DNA of 64,000 nucleotides. It comes from an uncultured Dorea sp. (GTDB lineage Bacteria > Bacillota > Clostridia > Lachnospirales > Lachnospiraceae). Location: NCBI GenBank assembly GCA_910580235.1, contig CAJTVU010000001.1:248001-312000 (forward strand). Reading direction: 5' to 3'. The position numbers and the translations under genes are program-made. Positions 37,373 to 45,166 of this stretch are shown in pieces (within the stretch, counting starts at the first letter, position 1; each line of letters opens with the position of its first letter). The notes under the pieces were generated by a model. The model worked only from the letters and a program-made list of their open reading frames with translations, was not told where the DNA came from and searched no databases.

Positions 37373-38803
37373 ATGAATAGAAAAATATCACTTGCATGTA
37401 TTACAATTTTATTTGCTGTATGCTTACAGAATATCCTCTGTAATACACAATTAGCTTATGCCAAATCCGAAGCTAAAGAAGAGACAAATACTTACAGCGA
37501 TATAGATACCTACTTACAAACATGCGTAAAAAATGCCCACATTCCTTCGTTGTCTGTAATCATTGTAGATAAAAACAAGGTGCTATTCTCTGAAAGCTAT
37601 GGCGATTGTGAAAATTCTGACACACCATTCCTTCTCGGTTCGGTCAGTAAGTCATTTACGGCGGTCTGTATTATGCAGTTAGCCGAACAGAAGAAAATTG
37701 ACTTAAGCGCCAATATATCGACTTATTTGCCCGATGCAACCGATGGAGGAAAAATCACTGTCAGTCAATTGCTGAATCATACAAGCGGCTTAGGCGAATA
37801 TCAGACCCTTGGAGATTATAAAATTATCAATGAGCAGGGAATTCATATTTATGCGAATGTAAACTACTCTCTGCTTGGTGAGATCATCGAAGCAGTCAGT
37901 GGACAATCATACAACGACTATATAGCTGAAAATGTATTTTATCCGCTTCAGCTTTCACATACGGCTGCAACCCTTGACGAAAGTAAAAAGAATGGATTGA
38001 TTGACGGTTATACAAATTACTGGGGAGCTCATATTAAAAGTAGGCATAAATATCCTTTGTCCGAAAATTCCTGGATTACTGTACCAGCGGGATACATTTC
38101 TGCATCAACGAATGATTTAGGAAAATATTTACAGATGTATCTGAACGGTGGAAATGGAATTATTTCGAAGCAAAGCATAGATACAATGTTTTATGGAGAT
38201 ACAGTTTATGTTGATGGCGATATCCCTTTCTGGTATGGGTACGGCTGGGCTACTGTAAGAGAGCCGCTTTCTGAACCTGTGCTGCGTCATAGCGGCCTGG
38301 TTGAAACAGGAACCTCCTGTATTTTTATTCTTCCCGAAAAAGATATAGCCATCGCCATCGTATCAAATGTAAACGATTATTTTGTAACTAACAACATGAT
38401 GGATAGCTTGGGATGGGGCATGGTCCTTATGCTTTTAGATAATCCGCCGAATGAGATTGCAGGTAATGCGTATTTAATGAGCCATATTCAGATTGACTTA
38501 ATTATGATGGCTATATTAGCAACAGCAATTTTATCATTATGTCTGCTCCCCAAATATATCCAAAGAATAAAGCAAGGGAAAAAACCTATGATAGCGTTAT
38601 TTCCCATATTGCTCGATTTGCTTTTAACGGCTTTTATTGTATTGCTTGTTCCGACATTCTTTGAAACGCCGTTATGGGTGGCAAGGTCATTTGTCCCTGA
38701 TGTTTTTATAACAGTAGTTATTTCGTCAACATTATTCTTTGTTAGCAGTTTAATAAAAGGCATGATTCTATATAGATATATTGTAGCGCCTAACGCCGAC
38801 TAG
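37373..38803 (+). CDS. Membrane-anchored class C beta-lactamase-like serine hydrolase
   Basis: A 476-residue protein. A signal-like N-terminus is followed by a beta-lactamase/DD-peptidase fold (about 40-350) with SVSK (catalytic Ser-x-x-Lys), YAN as the Tyr-x-Asn motif, and HSG in place of Lys-Thr-Gly. Three membrane segments occupy the C-terminal 110 residues. Relatives include penicillin-binding-protein-like esterases and D-amino-acid peptidases; true beta-lactamase activity is not implied. Base composition is clearly more AT-rich than the core genes. There is no good ribosome binding site before the ATG, and the gene starts 6 nt after the merR remnant, so translation may depend on the short upstream frame. 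Confidence 0.85.
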   Translation: MNRKISLACITILFAVCLQNILCNTQLAYAKSEAKEETNTYSDIDTYLQTCVKNAHIPSLSVIIVDKNKVLFSESYGDCENSDTPFLLGSVSKSFTAVCIMQLAEQKKIDLSANISTYLPDATDGGKITVSQLLNHTSGLGEYQTLGDYKIINEQGIHIYANVNYSLLGEIIEAVSGQSYNDYIAENVFYPLQLSHTAATLDESKKNGLIDGYTNYWGAHIKSRHKYPLSENSWITVPAGYISASTNDLGKYLQMYLNGGNGIISKQSIDTMFYGDTVYVDGDIPFWYGYGWATVREPLSEPVLRHSGLVETGTSCIFILPEKDIAIAIVSNVNDYFVTNNMMDSLGWGMVLMLLDNPPNEIAGNAYLMSHIQIDLIMMAILATAILSLCLLPKYIQRIKQGKKPMIALFPILLDLLLTAFIVLLVPTFFETPLWVARSFVPDVFITVVISSTLFFVSSLIKGMILYRYIVAPNAD

Positions 38804-38837
38804 AATAGTAATAGAATATCTCCCGGCTTCATTTCCG

Positions 38838-39830
38838 TCACATATTCCGCTTGAAAAAATCGTCCATTTTATCAAAAGGAATTACATCCAGATTATCATA
38901 AAGATCCGTATGGACTGCTCCGGGAATTACCATCATTTCCTTATTTTCTGTATATTTGCTATCCTGCGTCATTGCATTATAAGCATCTTTCCCAAAATAA
39001 AAGCTATGTGCCTCTTCCCCGTGCATGATAAGTACAGCGCTTCTTATTTCGTTACTGTATCTTAAGATAGGCTGGTTCATGAAAGACTGGCATCCGATGC
39101 TGTTCCATCCGTCATTGGAATTAAGGCTTCTTGCATGGTAGCATCTTCCTTTATAGTATTCACTGTAATCTTTTACATAAAAAGGAACATCCTCAGGGAC
39201 CGGCAGTGGCAAGCATCCGCCCGCCCGTGAATACTCTCCCTTTTTATACTCTTCTGTACGAAGCGTATTCAGCGCCTGCTTCTTCTGATATCGGGATTCC
39301 TCGCTATTTTCGGAGTCAAAGTAGCCATTTGCGTTTACTCTGGCCATATCATACATCGTAGAAACGACCGTCGCCTTAACTCTTGTGTCAAGCGCAGCTG
39401 TATTCAGCGCCATACCGCCCCACCCACAGATACCAATAATGCCAATTCTGTCAGCATCCACATCATCCTGTACAGAAAGAAAGTCCACGGCAGCCATAAA
39501 ATCTTCCGTATTGATATCTGGAGACGCCATATATCTCGGCATTCCGCCACTTTCTCCTGTAAAAGATGGATCAAACGCAAGCGTGAGATATCCCCGCTCG
39601 GCCATTGTCTGTGCATAAAGCCCGGAACACTGCTCTTTTACAGCGCCGAACGGCCCGCTGACTGCGATCGCCGGTAATTTGGCATCTGCATTTCCTGGCA
39701 TATACATATCTGCTGCCAGCGTGATACCATATTTGTTGGCAAATGTAACCTTTTTGTGCTCCACTTTGTCGCTCTTAGGAAATGTCTTATCCCATTCCGC
39801 CGCCAGCTTAAGCTCTTCTGTTTTCATCAT
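38838..39830 (-). CDS. Alpha/beta hydrolase, dienelactone-hydrolase-like
   Basis: A 330-residue cytoplasmic hydrolase. The nucleophile elbow reads GICGWGGMA, with Cys in place of Ser as in dienelactone hydrolases, and a catalytic His lies in GAVHTDLYD near the end. The oxyanion region is AVSGPFGAVKEQCSGLYAQ. The ATG at 39830 was chosen for GGAGG eight bases upstream; an upstream ATG at 39845 has no site. It is transcribed from a MerR-type promoter (39896-39926) divergent from merR, so it is the probable target gene of that regulator. The substrate is unknown. Confidence 0.85.
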   Translation of the reverse strand: MMKTEELKLAAEWDKTFPKSDKVEHKKVTFANKYGITLAADMYMPGNADAKLPAIAVSGPFGAVKEQCSGLYAQTMAERGYLTLAFDPSFTGESGGMPRYMASPDINTEDFMAAVDFLSVQDDVDADRIGIIGICGWGGMALNTAALDTRVKATVVSTMYDMARVNANGYFDSENSEESRYQKKQALNTLRTEEYKKGEYSRAGGCLPLPVPEDVPFYVKDYSEYYKGRCYHARSLNSNDGWNSIGCQSFMNQPILRYSNEIRSAVLIMHGEEAHSFYFGKDAYNAMTQDSKYTENKEMMVIPGAVHTDLYDNLDVIPFDKMDDFFKRNM

Positions 39831-39860
39831 AAATAATACCTCCATCTTCCTATTCTTTTC

Positions 39861-39889
39861 TTGTAATTAAAAGCAAATAGCCTTATAAT
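39861..39889 (+). promoter_or_regulatory. merR promoter
   Basis: TTGTAA (39861-39866), a 17-bp spacer and TATAAT (39884-39889). Its start site would fall near 39896, inside the operator of the divergent hydrolase promoter, so MerR bound there would also limit its own synthesis. A near-identical copy lies at 37271-37299. Confidence 0.65.
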
Positions 39890-39895
39890 AATCGT

Positions 39896-39926
39896 ATTGT
39901 ATCACCTAAACCTGACTTTAGGTCAA
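39896..39926 (-). promoter_or_regulatory. MerR-type promoter (19-bp spacer) of the alpha/beta hydrolase
   Basis: On the minus strand TTGACC (39921-39926) and TACAAT (39896-39901) are separated by 19 bp, the overlong spacer that MerR-family activators correct by twisting DNA. The spacer contains the dyad ACCTAAA-6-TTTAGGT. The divergent merR gene follows at 39960. Confidence 0.85.
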
Positions 39927-39959
39927 TATCTATTTTTTTAAATTTTAAAAGGAGGATTT

Positions 39960-40421
39960 ATGTACACGATAGGACAAGTAGCAGAGATGTTCCGCCTTCC
40001 CATTTCAACATTAAGATACTATGACAAAGAAGGGCTCTTTCCACATCTGGAACGCAAGGGAAATATCAGGCAATTCAGTGATGCAGAGCTTGAAGCAATC
40101 CGGGTTATCGAATGCCTGAAAAAATCTGGGCTTGAAATTAAGGATATAAAACAGTTTTTTAAATGGGTATCGGAAGGAAGCTCAACCTATGCAAACAGAA
40201 AAGAGCTTTTTGAGATCCGCAGAGCAGCCGTTGAGGAAAAGATAAATGCTCTTGAAAAAACGCTTGCCATGCTAAAGTTCAAATGCTGGTATTACGAAAA
40301 AGCCCTCGCTGACGGAAGCGAAGATAAGATCAACAAGATGATGCCCGACAAGCTTCCTGCCGAAATCCAACAATTATATGATAAAGCACATGACTACCCT
40401 CAGTGTGCAAGGGGGCACTGA
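39960..40421 (+). CDS. MerR-family transcriptional regulator
   Basis: A 153-residue regulator. The N-terminal winged HTH has the family start YTIGQVAEMFRLPISTLRYYDKEGLFPH (in parts), followed by a dimerisation helix (about 80-115) and a short tail with no cysteine metal site. It resembles the AdhR-like group that responds to reactive aldehydes or similar stress. AAAGGAGGATTT precedes the ATG. The last seven residues (PQCARGH) are encoded by a repeat palindrome at 40395-40426 overlapping the stop codon, so the original C-terminus may have been replaced. Confidence 0.92.
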   Translation: MYTIGQVAEMFRLPISTLRYYDKEGLFPHLERKGNIRQFSDAELEAIRVIECLKKSGLEIKDIKQFFKWVSEGSSTYANRKELFEIRRAAVEEKINALEKTLAMLKFKCWYYEKALADGSEDKINKMMPDKLPAEIQQLYDKAHDYPQCARGH

Positions 40422-40426
40422 GGGTA
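40395..40426. repeat. CCCTCAGTG palindrome, full copy 2
   Basis: TACCCTCAGTG and its exact complement CACTGAGGGTA enclose a 10-nt centre. It overlaps the last codons and stop of merR, and could also stop transcription. It belongs to the family seen at 35366, 48919 and 51865. Confidence 0.8.
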
Positions 40427-40432
40427 AGCTTA

Positions 40433-40933
40433 TTACATATTAAAAGCAACAAGCGATCCAAAAAAGACAGTCACTAAAACCGTACATACAATGGCCGCTC
40501 TGTTCAATATTTTGTGCGTCTTATCTTTAAACGCCTTAGAAAGCAAAGATACAAGCACGATCCCCACTATGCCTCCTGCCGTGTTGGTAATCAAATCAGT
40601 TATATCGCTCGCCCCTATGGCGAAGGCAAATTGAAGCGCCTCGTACCCAAGGCTGATCCCAAAGGCCGGGCAGAGCTTTCCCAGGAAAGGCCCGCCCGGC
40701 ATAAGCAGACTGATATACGCTCCTACTGGAATAAAGACAATACAATTATTTATAATCTCATCAAGATCAATCTTGCCATTTACAATAACTGACTCGCCGA
40801 ACGGAATAAGATTTATGTGCCGTATACGGCTTAGATCTGAAAATGAGAACTGCATTTTAAATAAAATGATCCACGTCAGCACAATCAAGTAGACAATAAA
40901 TAATACGATCGTAATGTTTTTTTCCTTTTTCAT
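40433..40933 (-). CDS. VanZ-family membrane protein
   Basis: A 166-residue membrane protein with about five hydrophobic segments. VanZ features are the HINLIPFGES motif after the first span, a loop with NNCIVFIPVGAYISLL and YEALQFAFAIGASDITDLITNTAGG (given in parts). VanZ gives low-level teicoplanin resistance in enterococci, but most relatives have no known resistance role. It converges on merR, with 11 nt between the stop codons. Confidence 0.88.
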   Translation of the reverse strand: MKKEKNITIVLFIVYLIVLTWIILFKMQFSFSDLSRIRHINLIPFGESVIVNGKIDLDEIINNCIVFIPVGAYISLLMPGGPFLGKLCPAFGISLGYEALQFAFAIGASDITDLITNTAGGIVGIVLVSLLSKAFKDKTHKILNRAAIVCTVLVTVFFGSLVAFNM

Positions 40934-41033
40934 ATCTTCCCACCTCCCATTTTAGGAGATTATATAATAAATTTCTTAAAATTCATGGAAGAAAGGGAAA
41001 ATAAATCCTTAAAATCTTACACAATCGCAGCGC

Positions 41034-41879
41034 CTATTTTTTTACTACAGGTATCCACACCTCATATTTTGCATTGTTCGGGTCAGGATTTAAATAGACT
41101 TCAACATCGGGAGCGTTACCATACTCGTATCCCGACGTCGGCAGCCATTCTGTTACAATGCGCCGCTCCAGCTCCTGGATAGACTGGTTCGTGCCCTCCC
41201 CCGGGAATACTGCCCATGTAGCAGCAGGCACAATATACTCTTCCAGATCATCCTGCATCTGTGAAGAAGACACCGCAATGTAATACCTCCATGGCTCTGT
41301 ATCGTTACAAGTGCTGACACCGAGCACCCCCATAGGCGGCGTGTCCATCATGCCGACCAGCCTCTGCAGCGTCCCGTTCATGGATATTTCCTGCCACTTA
41401 GGCGGGATAACTGTAAAATTTTCCTCAATATCCTTGTGCAGTGGTACAGATACGCCTACAATACGGAAAGCGTCTTTTGTCTCGATCCGATAATTCATTT
41501 CTTCTCCTCCTTTAACTGTGACCTTAAATGTAATAGGCGGAAAGGATTTTACAGATACGCCCTCATTCTTTACAACAGATGGGGCTATCCCATGGACGGA
41601 CTGGAATGCTCTGTTAAATGCAGTGGGAGAATGATATCCGTATTTCTCTGCCACATCAATAATCTTTATACCTTTGCTCTGTAAGTCTACGGCTGCAAGC
41701 GACATCCTCCTTCGACGGATATATTCAGACAAAGAGACCCCCGCCATATAAGCAAACATCCTCTGAAAGTGATAAGAGGAGCAGCAGGCGATCCGCCCAA
41801 GCCGCTCATAATCAATCTCATCTGCCAGGTTTTCCTCAATATAGCCGATAGCGTCATTTAGCCTTTCAATCCATTCCAT
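41034..41879 (-). CDS. AraC-family regulator with GyrI-like effector domain
   Basis: A 281-residue protein. The N-terminal AraC HTH (about 8-105) has IACCSSYHFQRMFAYMAGVSLSEYI (parts) and KYGYHSPTAFNRAFQSVHG. The C-terminal domain (about 125-281) is GyrI-like/AraE_bind, which binds small hydrophobic or cationic molecules in Rob and BmrR-type regulators. The order (HTH first, effector domain second) is that of Rob. No obvious target gene is adjacent; VanZ lies downstream. Confidence 0.9.
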   Translation of the reverse strand: MEWIERLNDAIGYIEENLADEIDYERLGRIACCSSYHFQRMFAYMAGVSLSEYIRRRRMSLAAVDLQSKGIKIIDVAEKYGYHSPTAFNRAFQSVHGIAPSVVKNEGVSVKSFPPITFKVTVKGGEEMNYRIETKDAFRIVGVSVPLHKDIEENFTVIPPKWQEISMNGTLQRLVGMMDTPPMGVLGVSTCNDTEPWRYYIAVSSSQMQDDLEEYIVPAATWAVFPGEGTNQSIQELERRIVTEWLPTSGYEYGNAPDVEVYLNPDPNNAKYEVWIPVVKK

Positions 41880-41960
41880 AATATAAAATCCTCCTCACTA
41901 GTGTTAGTATATAGTATCCTCCTGCTTTCTTCCTCTCAATCTCTGCACGGAAAAGAGAGC

Positions 41961-42500
41961 TCACATTCCTTCTTCTCCTCTCAAATACTCTACTAATGGC
42001 TCTAAATACTTTTTATCTGTCCAGTCGCATGACTGTCCTGCTGCGCTTACAAGAGCCTTCATCCATGGCTCATATGTAGAAGAGTCTTTTTTCTCTATAG
42101 ATTTCTGCAACATTTTACATAAAGCCCTGTCCATGAATTTCATTTTGCTTTCATCCCACGCGCCCCTCCCGTAAAAAAGCGGGATCCCCTTTAAATCTCC
42201 TGTCATGTTACGCTCCTGGATCTCCGCAAGAGCGCCCTCGTCATAAGGGGACGCCCCCACGCAGAAGACGGCTGTCTTCTTACCTTTCAGCTTGCCGCTA
42301 TTCTTTTTTAGAAAGGATAATCCCGCGATGCCGGAAGCGTATATCCCTCCACATAACACGACTATCCCGTATTGTGCCGCCTCGTCCAATGTCGCTCTCG
42401 GTATTTCTACACAATGAAAACCTGTCATCTCCTGAAGCCACCCGACATATTTTTTCGTCGCCCCATATTTGGACTGATAAATAATAATCCCTTTCTTCAT
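41961..42500 (-). CDS. Flavodoxin-domain protein
   Basis: A 179-residue flavodoxin-like protein of the protoporphyrinogen-oxidase-like (HemG/Flavodoxin_5) type. It begins GIIIYQSKYGATKKYVGWL, the FMN-phosphate loop, and has VVLCGGIYASGIAGLSFLKK. It lies 3 nt after the tetR gene, so the two form an operon. It probably acts in redox chemistry under control of that repressor; the substrate is unknown. Confidence 0.87.
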   Translation of the reverse strand: MKKGIIIYQSKYGATKKYVGWLQEMTGFHCVEIPRATLDEAAQYGIVVLCGGIYASGIAGLSFLKKNSGKLKGKKTAVFCVGASPYDEGALAEIQERNMTGDLKGIPLFYGRGAWDESKMKFMDRALCKMLQKSIEKKDSSTYEPWMKALVSAAGQSCDWTDKKYLEPLVEYLRGEEGM

Positions 42501-42503
42501 ACC

Positions 42504-43079
42504 TTATCCCTCAATCCTCCTATCTTCCAATGCCTGCCTTAGAAATGCTTCATAGGCCTCCTCTTGTTGTGTGTATATCTCATCTGCCGAAATGCCCGGC
42601 GTTGTTACTGAAAAAATAGTGCCGATGCCAATCGTATAGATCATCATATGCAAATGGAGCCGTCTCGCCTGCTCTATGCCGATGTGCAGCTCATTTGCAA
42701 TAAACCCAGCAGTATGCGGGCCAGCCTCTGCCTGGTATAAGCCGTCCAGCGAGGAGATCCCTCGCCGTTTATGTAAGATAAAGATCTTAAACAGATGCGG
42801 CTCCTCTTTTGCTAATTGAATGTACGCCCTTCCCGTACTGCGGAATAAATCTTTTTTGTCTATATGAGCTTCTATATATTGCTGTATAAAACAGCCAACC
42901 TGCCCGGCCACGTCCTGCCTTAATCCTTCCATATTCTTACAGTAGCTGTATATAGGCTGCACAGAACAGCCTATCTTCTCTGCAATATTTTTTACCATGA
43001 CCTGCTCCATACCGCCGTCCCTTGCGATCTCAAAAGCAGCATTGACAACCATTTCCTTCGTAATCCTCTGCTTTGGCAT
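42504..43079 (-). CDS. TetR/AcrR-family regulator
   Basis: A 191-residue repressor. The N-terminal HTH (about 8-55) has FEIARDGGMEQVMVKNIAEKIGCSVQPIYSYCKN in parts. The C-terminal region is helical and likely ligand-binding. A 43-bp AT-only palindrome lies 25 bp upstream of the start and is the obvious operator for autorepression. It forms an operon with the flavodoxin gene. Confidence 0.9.
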   Translation of the reverse strand: MPKQRITKEMVVNAAFEIARDGGMEQVMVKNIAEKIGCSVQPIYSYCKNMEGLRQDVAGQVGCFIQQYIEAHIDKKDLFRSTGRAYIQLAKEEPHLFKIFILHKRRGISSLDGLYQAEAGPHTAGFIANELHIGIEQARRLHLHMMIYTIGIGTIFSVTTPGISADEIYTQQEEAYEAFLRQALEDRRIEG

Positions 43080-43104
43080 CCTCTACCCTTTCTCACAACC
43101 AATT

Positions 43105-43147
43105 ATATAATATATTTATATAAATAACTTATATAAATATATTATAT
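43105..43147. promoter_or_regulatory. 43-bp AT-only perfect palindrome upstream of tetR
   Basis: Two perfect 19-bp arms (43105-43123 and 43129-43147) surround the centre ATAAC. All arm bases are A or T. Its position 25 bp before the tetR start suggests an operator for that regulator, and its AT content suggests it overlaps the promoter. The length would fit two TetR dimers. Confidence 0.75.
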
Positions 43148-43225
43148 CTTAATTGTTGTATCTTGTCAATCGTTGCAATGCTGTGACTCGCTACAGCGCC
43201 ATACGTTAAAATCTTGAATGACATA

Positions 43226-43273
43226 TTAAAAAGCCGCCAAGGGCACAAAGTGCTTCATGTCGCCCTTGACAGC
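43226..43273 (-). terminator. Terminator of the merR-TipAS gene
   Basis: CAAGGGC (43238-43244) and GCCCTTG (43262-43268) form a stem that extends with mismatches to GC pairs at its base; TTTTTAAT follows on the minus strand. It lies just after the stop codon at 43280. The rest of 43148-43225 shows nothing recognisable. Confidence 0.6.
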
Positions 43274-43279
43274 TTTCCA

Positions 43280-44002
43280 TTACTTACAACAATAAATCTC
43301 AATCGCCTGCTTTACAAATTCAGCCGTACCCTCACCGCCTGCTTTATCAATGTTATGATGAAAACGCTCCTCCTCGGCATACATCTGTCCCAGACCGCCA
43401 AGGATCTCCGTAGTACAAGTGTAATAATTGTCTGTAATAAAGCTTTGTAAAGCGCTGATTTTCTCCTGCACCGCCGGATCGGCAGGCGACATTTCTTTAA
43501 GCGCTCCGAGCTCAGAAAACAAGCCCATCAGCTTCCTTGCTGCCTCATCAAAATCATGTCCTCTCTTTTCCTTCTGCTCATACTCCTCATACTCTTTCGT
43601 ATGCCCCCATTTCTCTTTGGCTTCTTTTTTGTACTGTTCGATCTCACTTTTGTCGAAAACATGAAAGTCCATTTCCGTTACTCCTTTCTTTTGGATCTCA
43701 CGAGCGAAAGATATAAGCTCCCCTATATGCTTATACTGCAATTCCAGCAATCCAATCTGCTCTGTTAACGCTTCTGACAAGTCAAAATCCGGGCTGTCAA
43801 GAATTGCCTTGATTTCCTTTAACGGAAACTGCAGCTCACGAAACAGCAAAATACTTTGCAAGCGGCTAAGCGCTGTATCGTCATACAGCCGATAGCCTGC
43901 TTCCGTTACCTCTGTAGGCCTCAGAAGGCCAATGGCATCATAATGATGCAGTGCGCGCACACTTACTCCTGTAAGCTTACTAACTTCATTTACTGTTCGC
44001 AT
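43280..44002 (-). CDS. MerR-family regulator with TipAS antibiotic-recognition domain
   Basis: A 240-residue TipAL/Mta-like regulator. The HTH (about 1-70) begins RTVNEVSKLTGVSVRALHHYDAIGLL in parts, followed by a coiled dimerisation helix (about 75-105). The TipAS domain (about 115-238) ends IDKAGGEGTAEFVKQAIEIYC. TipAS domains bind thiopeptides or other multi-ring compounds. The ATG at 44002 lies after GGGAGGG. Its own promoter (44028-44058) has the 19-bp spacer of a MerR-activated promoter, so it probably activates itself; no separate target gene is adjacent. Confidence 0.92.
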   Translation of the reverse strand: MRTVNEVSKLTGVSVRALHHYDAIGLLRPTEVTEAGYRLYDDTALSRLQSILLFRELQFPLKEIKAILDSPDFDLSEALTEQIGLLELQYKHIGELISFAREIQKKGVTEMDFHVFDKSEIEQYKKEAKEKWGHTKEYEEYEQKEKRGHDFDEAARKLMGLFSELGALKEMSPADPAVQEKISALQSFITDNYYTCTTEILGGLGQMYAEEERFHHNIDKAGGEGTAEFVKQAIEIYCCK

Positions 44003-44027
44003 AACCTTATCCCTCCCGTGTAAGCCC

Positions 44028-44058
44028 ATTATAAACTATAACGTAACGTCAGAGTCAA
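44028..44058 (-). promoter_or_regulatory. MerR-type autoregulated promoter (19-bp spacer)
   Basis: On the minus strand TTGACT (44053-44058) and TATAAT (44028-44033) are separated by 19 bp, and the spacer contains TGACGTTACGTTA, a dyad of the kind bound by TipA/Mta-type regulators. The gene downstream is the TipAS-type merR itself. Confidence 0.82.
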
Positions 44059-44066
44059 GCGGCAAT

Positions 44067-44148
44067 TGGGGACACCCCATTAATCAGTTAGGGACACCCG
44101 ATTTGCCAGTTGGGGACGTACGCTTTTGCACAAAGCGTACGTCCCCAA
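44067..44148 (+). repeat. GGGGAC composite repeat, copy 1
   Basis: About 82 bp. Two tandem GGGACACCC-type units are followed by a hairpin whose arms are TTGGGGACGTACGCTTT and its complement (44110-44148). A close copy in the same orientation lies at 46889-46970. The first part shares GATTTGCCAGTTGGGGAC with that copy. It begins 3 nt downstream of the XRE gene stop on the minus strand and could terminate it. Confidence 0.85.
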
Positions 44149-44151
44149 CTA

Positions 44152-44790
44152 TTATTTTTCTTCTATATGTTGTGAAGTCAGTGTTCCGACAGCTATAAGA
44201 ATAATACCTATAGCAATCCCTGCAAAGCCAAGATAACTGGAGATCCTCTCCGTAGCCAAGGAGAGGAAATAAGCGAGAGCCCCGATTAACACCAGCAGCC
44301 CGCCAATCGCCATAAGCTTCACATTCTGCCTATTGTGCTCCCGCTTTCTGAAAATATCTGCCATGTTCTTGAGCCCGATAATCAAAAATGTGAGCACGCC
44401 GCAGAATAGCATTACCGTAAAAGCCGTCCCAAAATATCCTTCCAGAGAGATCGGTGATAAGATTCCCACGATCAGGCTGATAAAGCCTAGCGCCAGCAAT
44501 GCTCCACCAATCTTAATCCCCAATAGGTTCATTTTAATCCGGGCATTTTCACTACCATCCTTAATAAGTTTTTCAGTCATGTTGTTCATTTGAGCTCCTC
44601 CTAATATTAATTCGTCTAATGTAAGTTGGAACACTTGTGACATCCGGATCAACATTTCAATATCAGGAAGGTTCTTGTCATTCTCCCAATTTGAGACAGC
44701 CTGCCTTGAGATACCAAGCTTCTCTGCCATATCTTGCTGCGTCATATTTCTGTCCTTCCTTAATTTTTTAATTTGTTCACCAAAATTCAT
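44152..44790 (-). CDS. XRE-family regulator with membrane domain
   Basis: A 212-residue protein. A Cro/CI-type HTH (about 5-60; MTQQDMAEKLGISRQAVSNWEN) is followed by four hydrophobic segments in the second half, suggesting a membrane-bound regulator. The ATG at 44790 is preceded by AAGGAGGAGCACAT; a longer reading upstream has no site and runs through the promoter. It is divergent from the sigma factor gene. Its signal is unknown. Confidence 0.88.
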   Translation of the reverse strand: MNFGEQIKKLRKDRNMTQQDMAEKLGISRQAVSNWENDKNLPDIEMLIRMSQVFQLTLDELILGGAQMNNMTEKLIKDGSENARIKMNLLGIKIGGALLALGFISLIVGILSPISLEGYFGTAFTVMLFCGVLTFLIIGLKNMADIFRKREHNRQNVKLMAIGGLLVLIGALAYFLSLATERISSYLGFAGIAIGIILIAVGTLTSQHIEEK

Positions 44791-44814
44791 ATGTGCTCCT
44801 CCTTGTACAACATG

Positions 44815-44843
44815 ATAATATGTGATATGATGGCCAAAAACAA
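44815..44843 (-). promoter_or_regulatory. Promoter of the XRE-family gene
   Basis: On the minus strand TTGTTT (44838-44843), a 17-bp spacer and TATTAT (44815-44820). The rest of the 376-bp divergent region (44844-45166) contains no gene I can support; it is AT-rich near the sigma factor start and probably carries that gene's promoter. Confidence 0.55.
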
Positions 44844-45166
44844 GAAAGACGTCCTTGCATCCACACTTTTTTGACGCAAGCGTCTCTTGCATCTGGCATT
44901 TTTCGCTGAAATTCCAGTGACATATTGCAATTCTGAAAATCATCTGTTACAAAGCAGTATAACATACCTTCCCAAATTATCCATACATTATCGGACAAAG
45001 TCCGCCCGCCCTGGCAGGGGAATGGATTACGGTATGTCCGGATCGGTATACAATTTACGAAGCCAAAATTCCCTCTTAGCCCAAAATAAATATTTCTATG
45101 CACCCAAACAACACACATCTCCGTCTAATAAATATAAAACAAAAGAAAGAAACGAGGTGATCACTC

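Noticed and set aside
37373..38803. Calling the serine hydrolase a beta-lactamase resistance gene
   Set aside because: It has the fold motifs, but HSG in place of Lys-Thr-Gly and C-terminal membrane spans point to a PBP-like esterase or peptidase.
40433..40933. VanZ as evidence of glycopeptide resistance
   Set aside because: No vanA/B/H/X genes are nearby, and VanZ-like proteins are widespread without a resistance role.
44777..45118. Leftward frame of about 113 codons in the XRE-sigma spacer
   Set aside because: It has no ribosome binding site or family similarity, and overlaps the XRE promoter and start.
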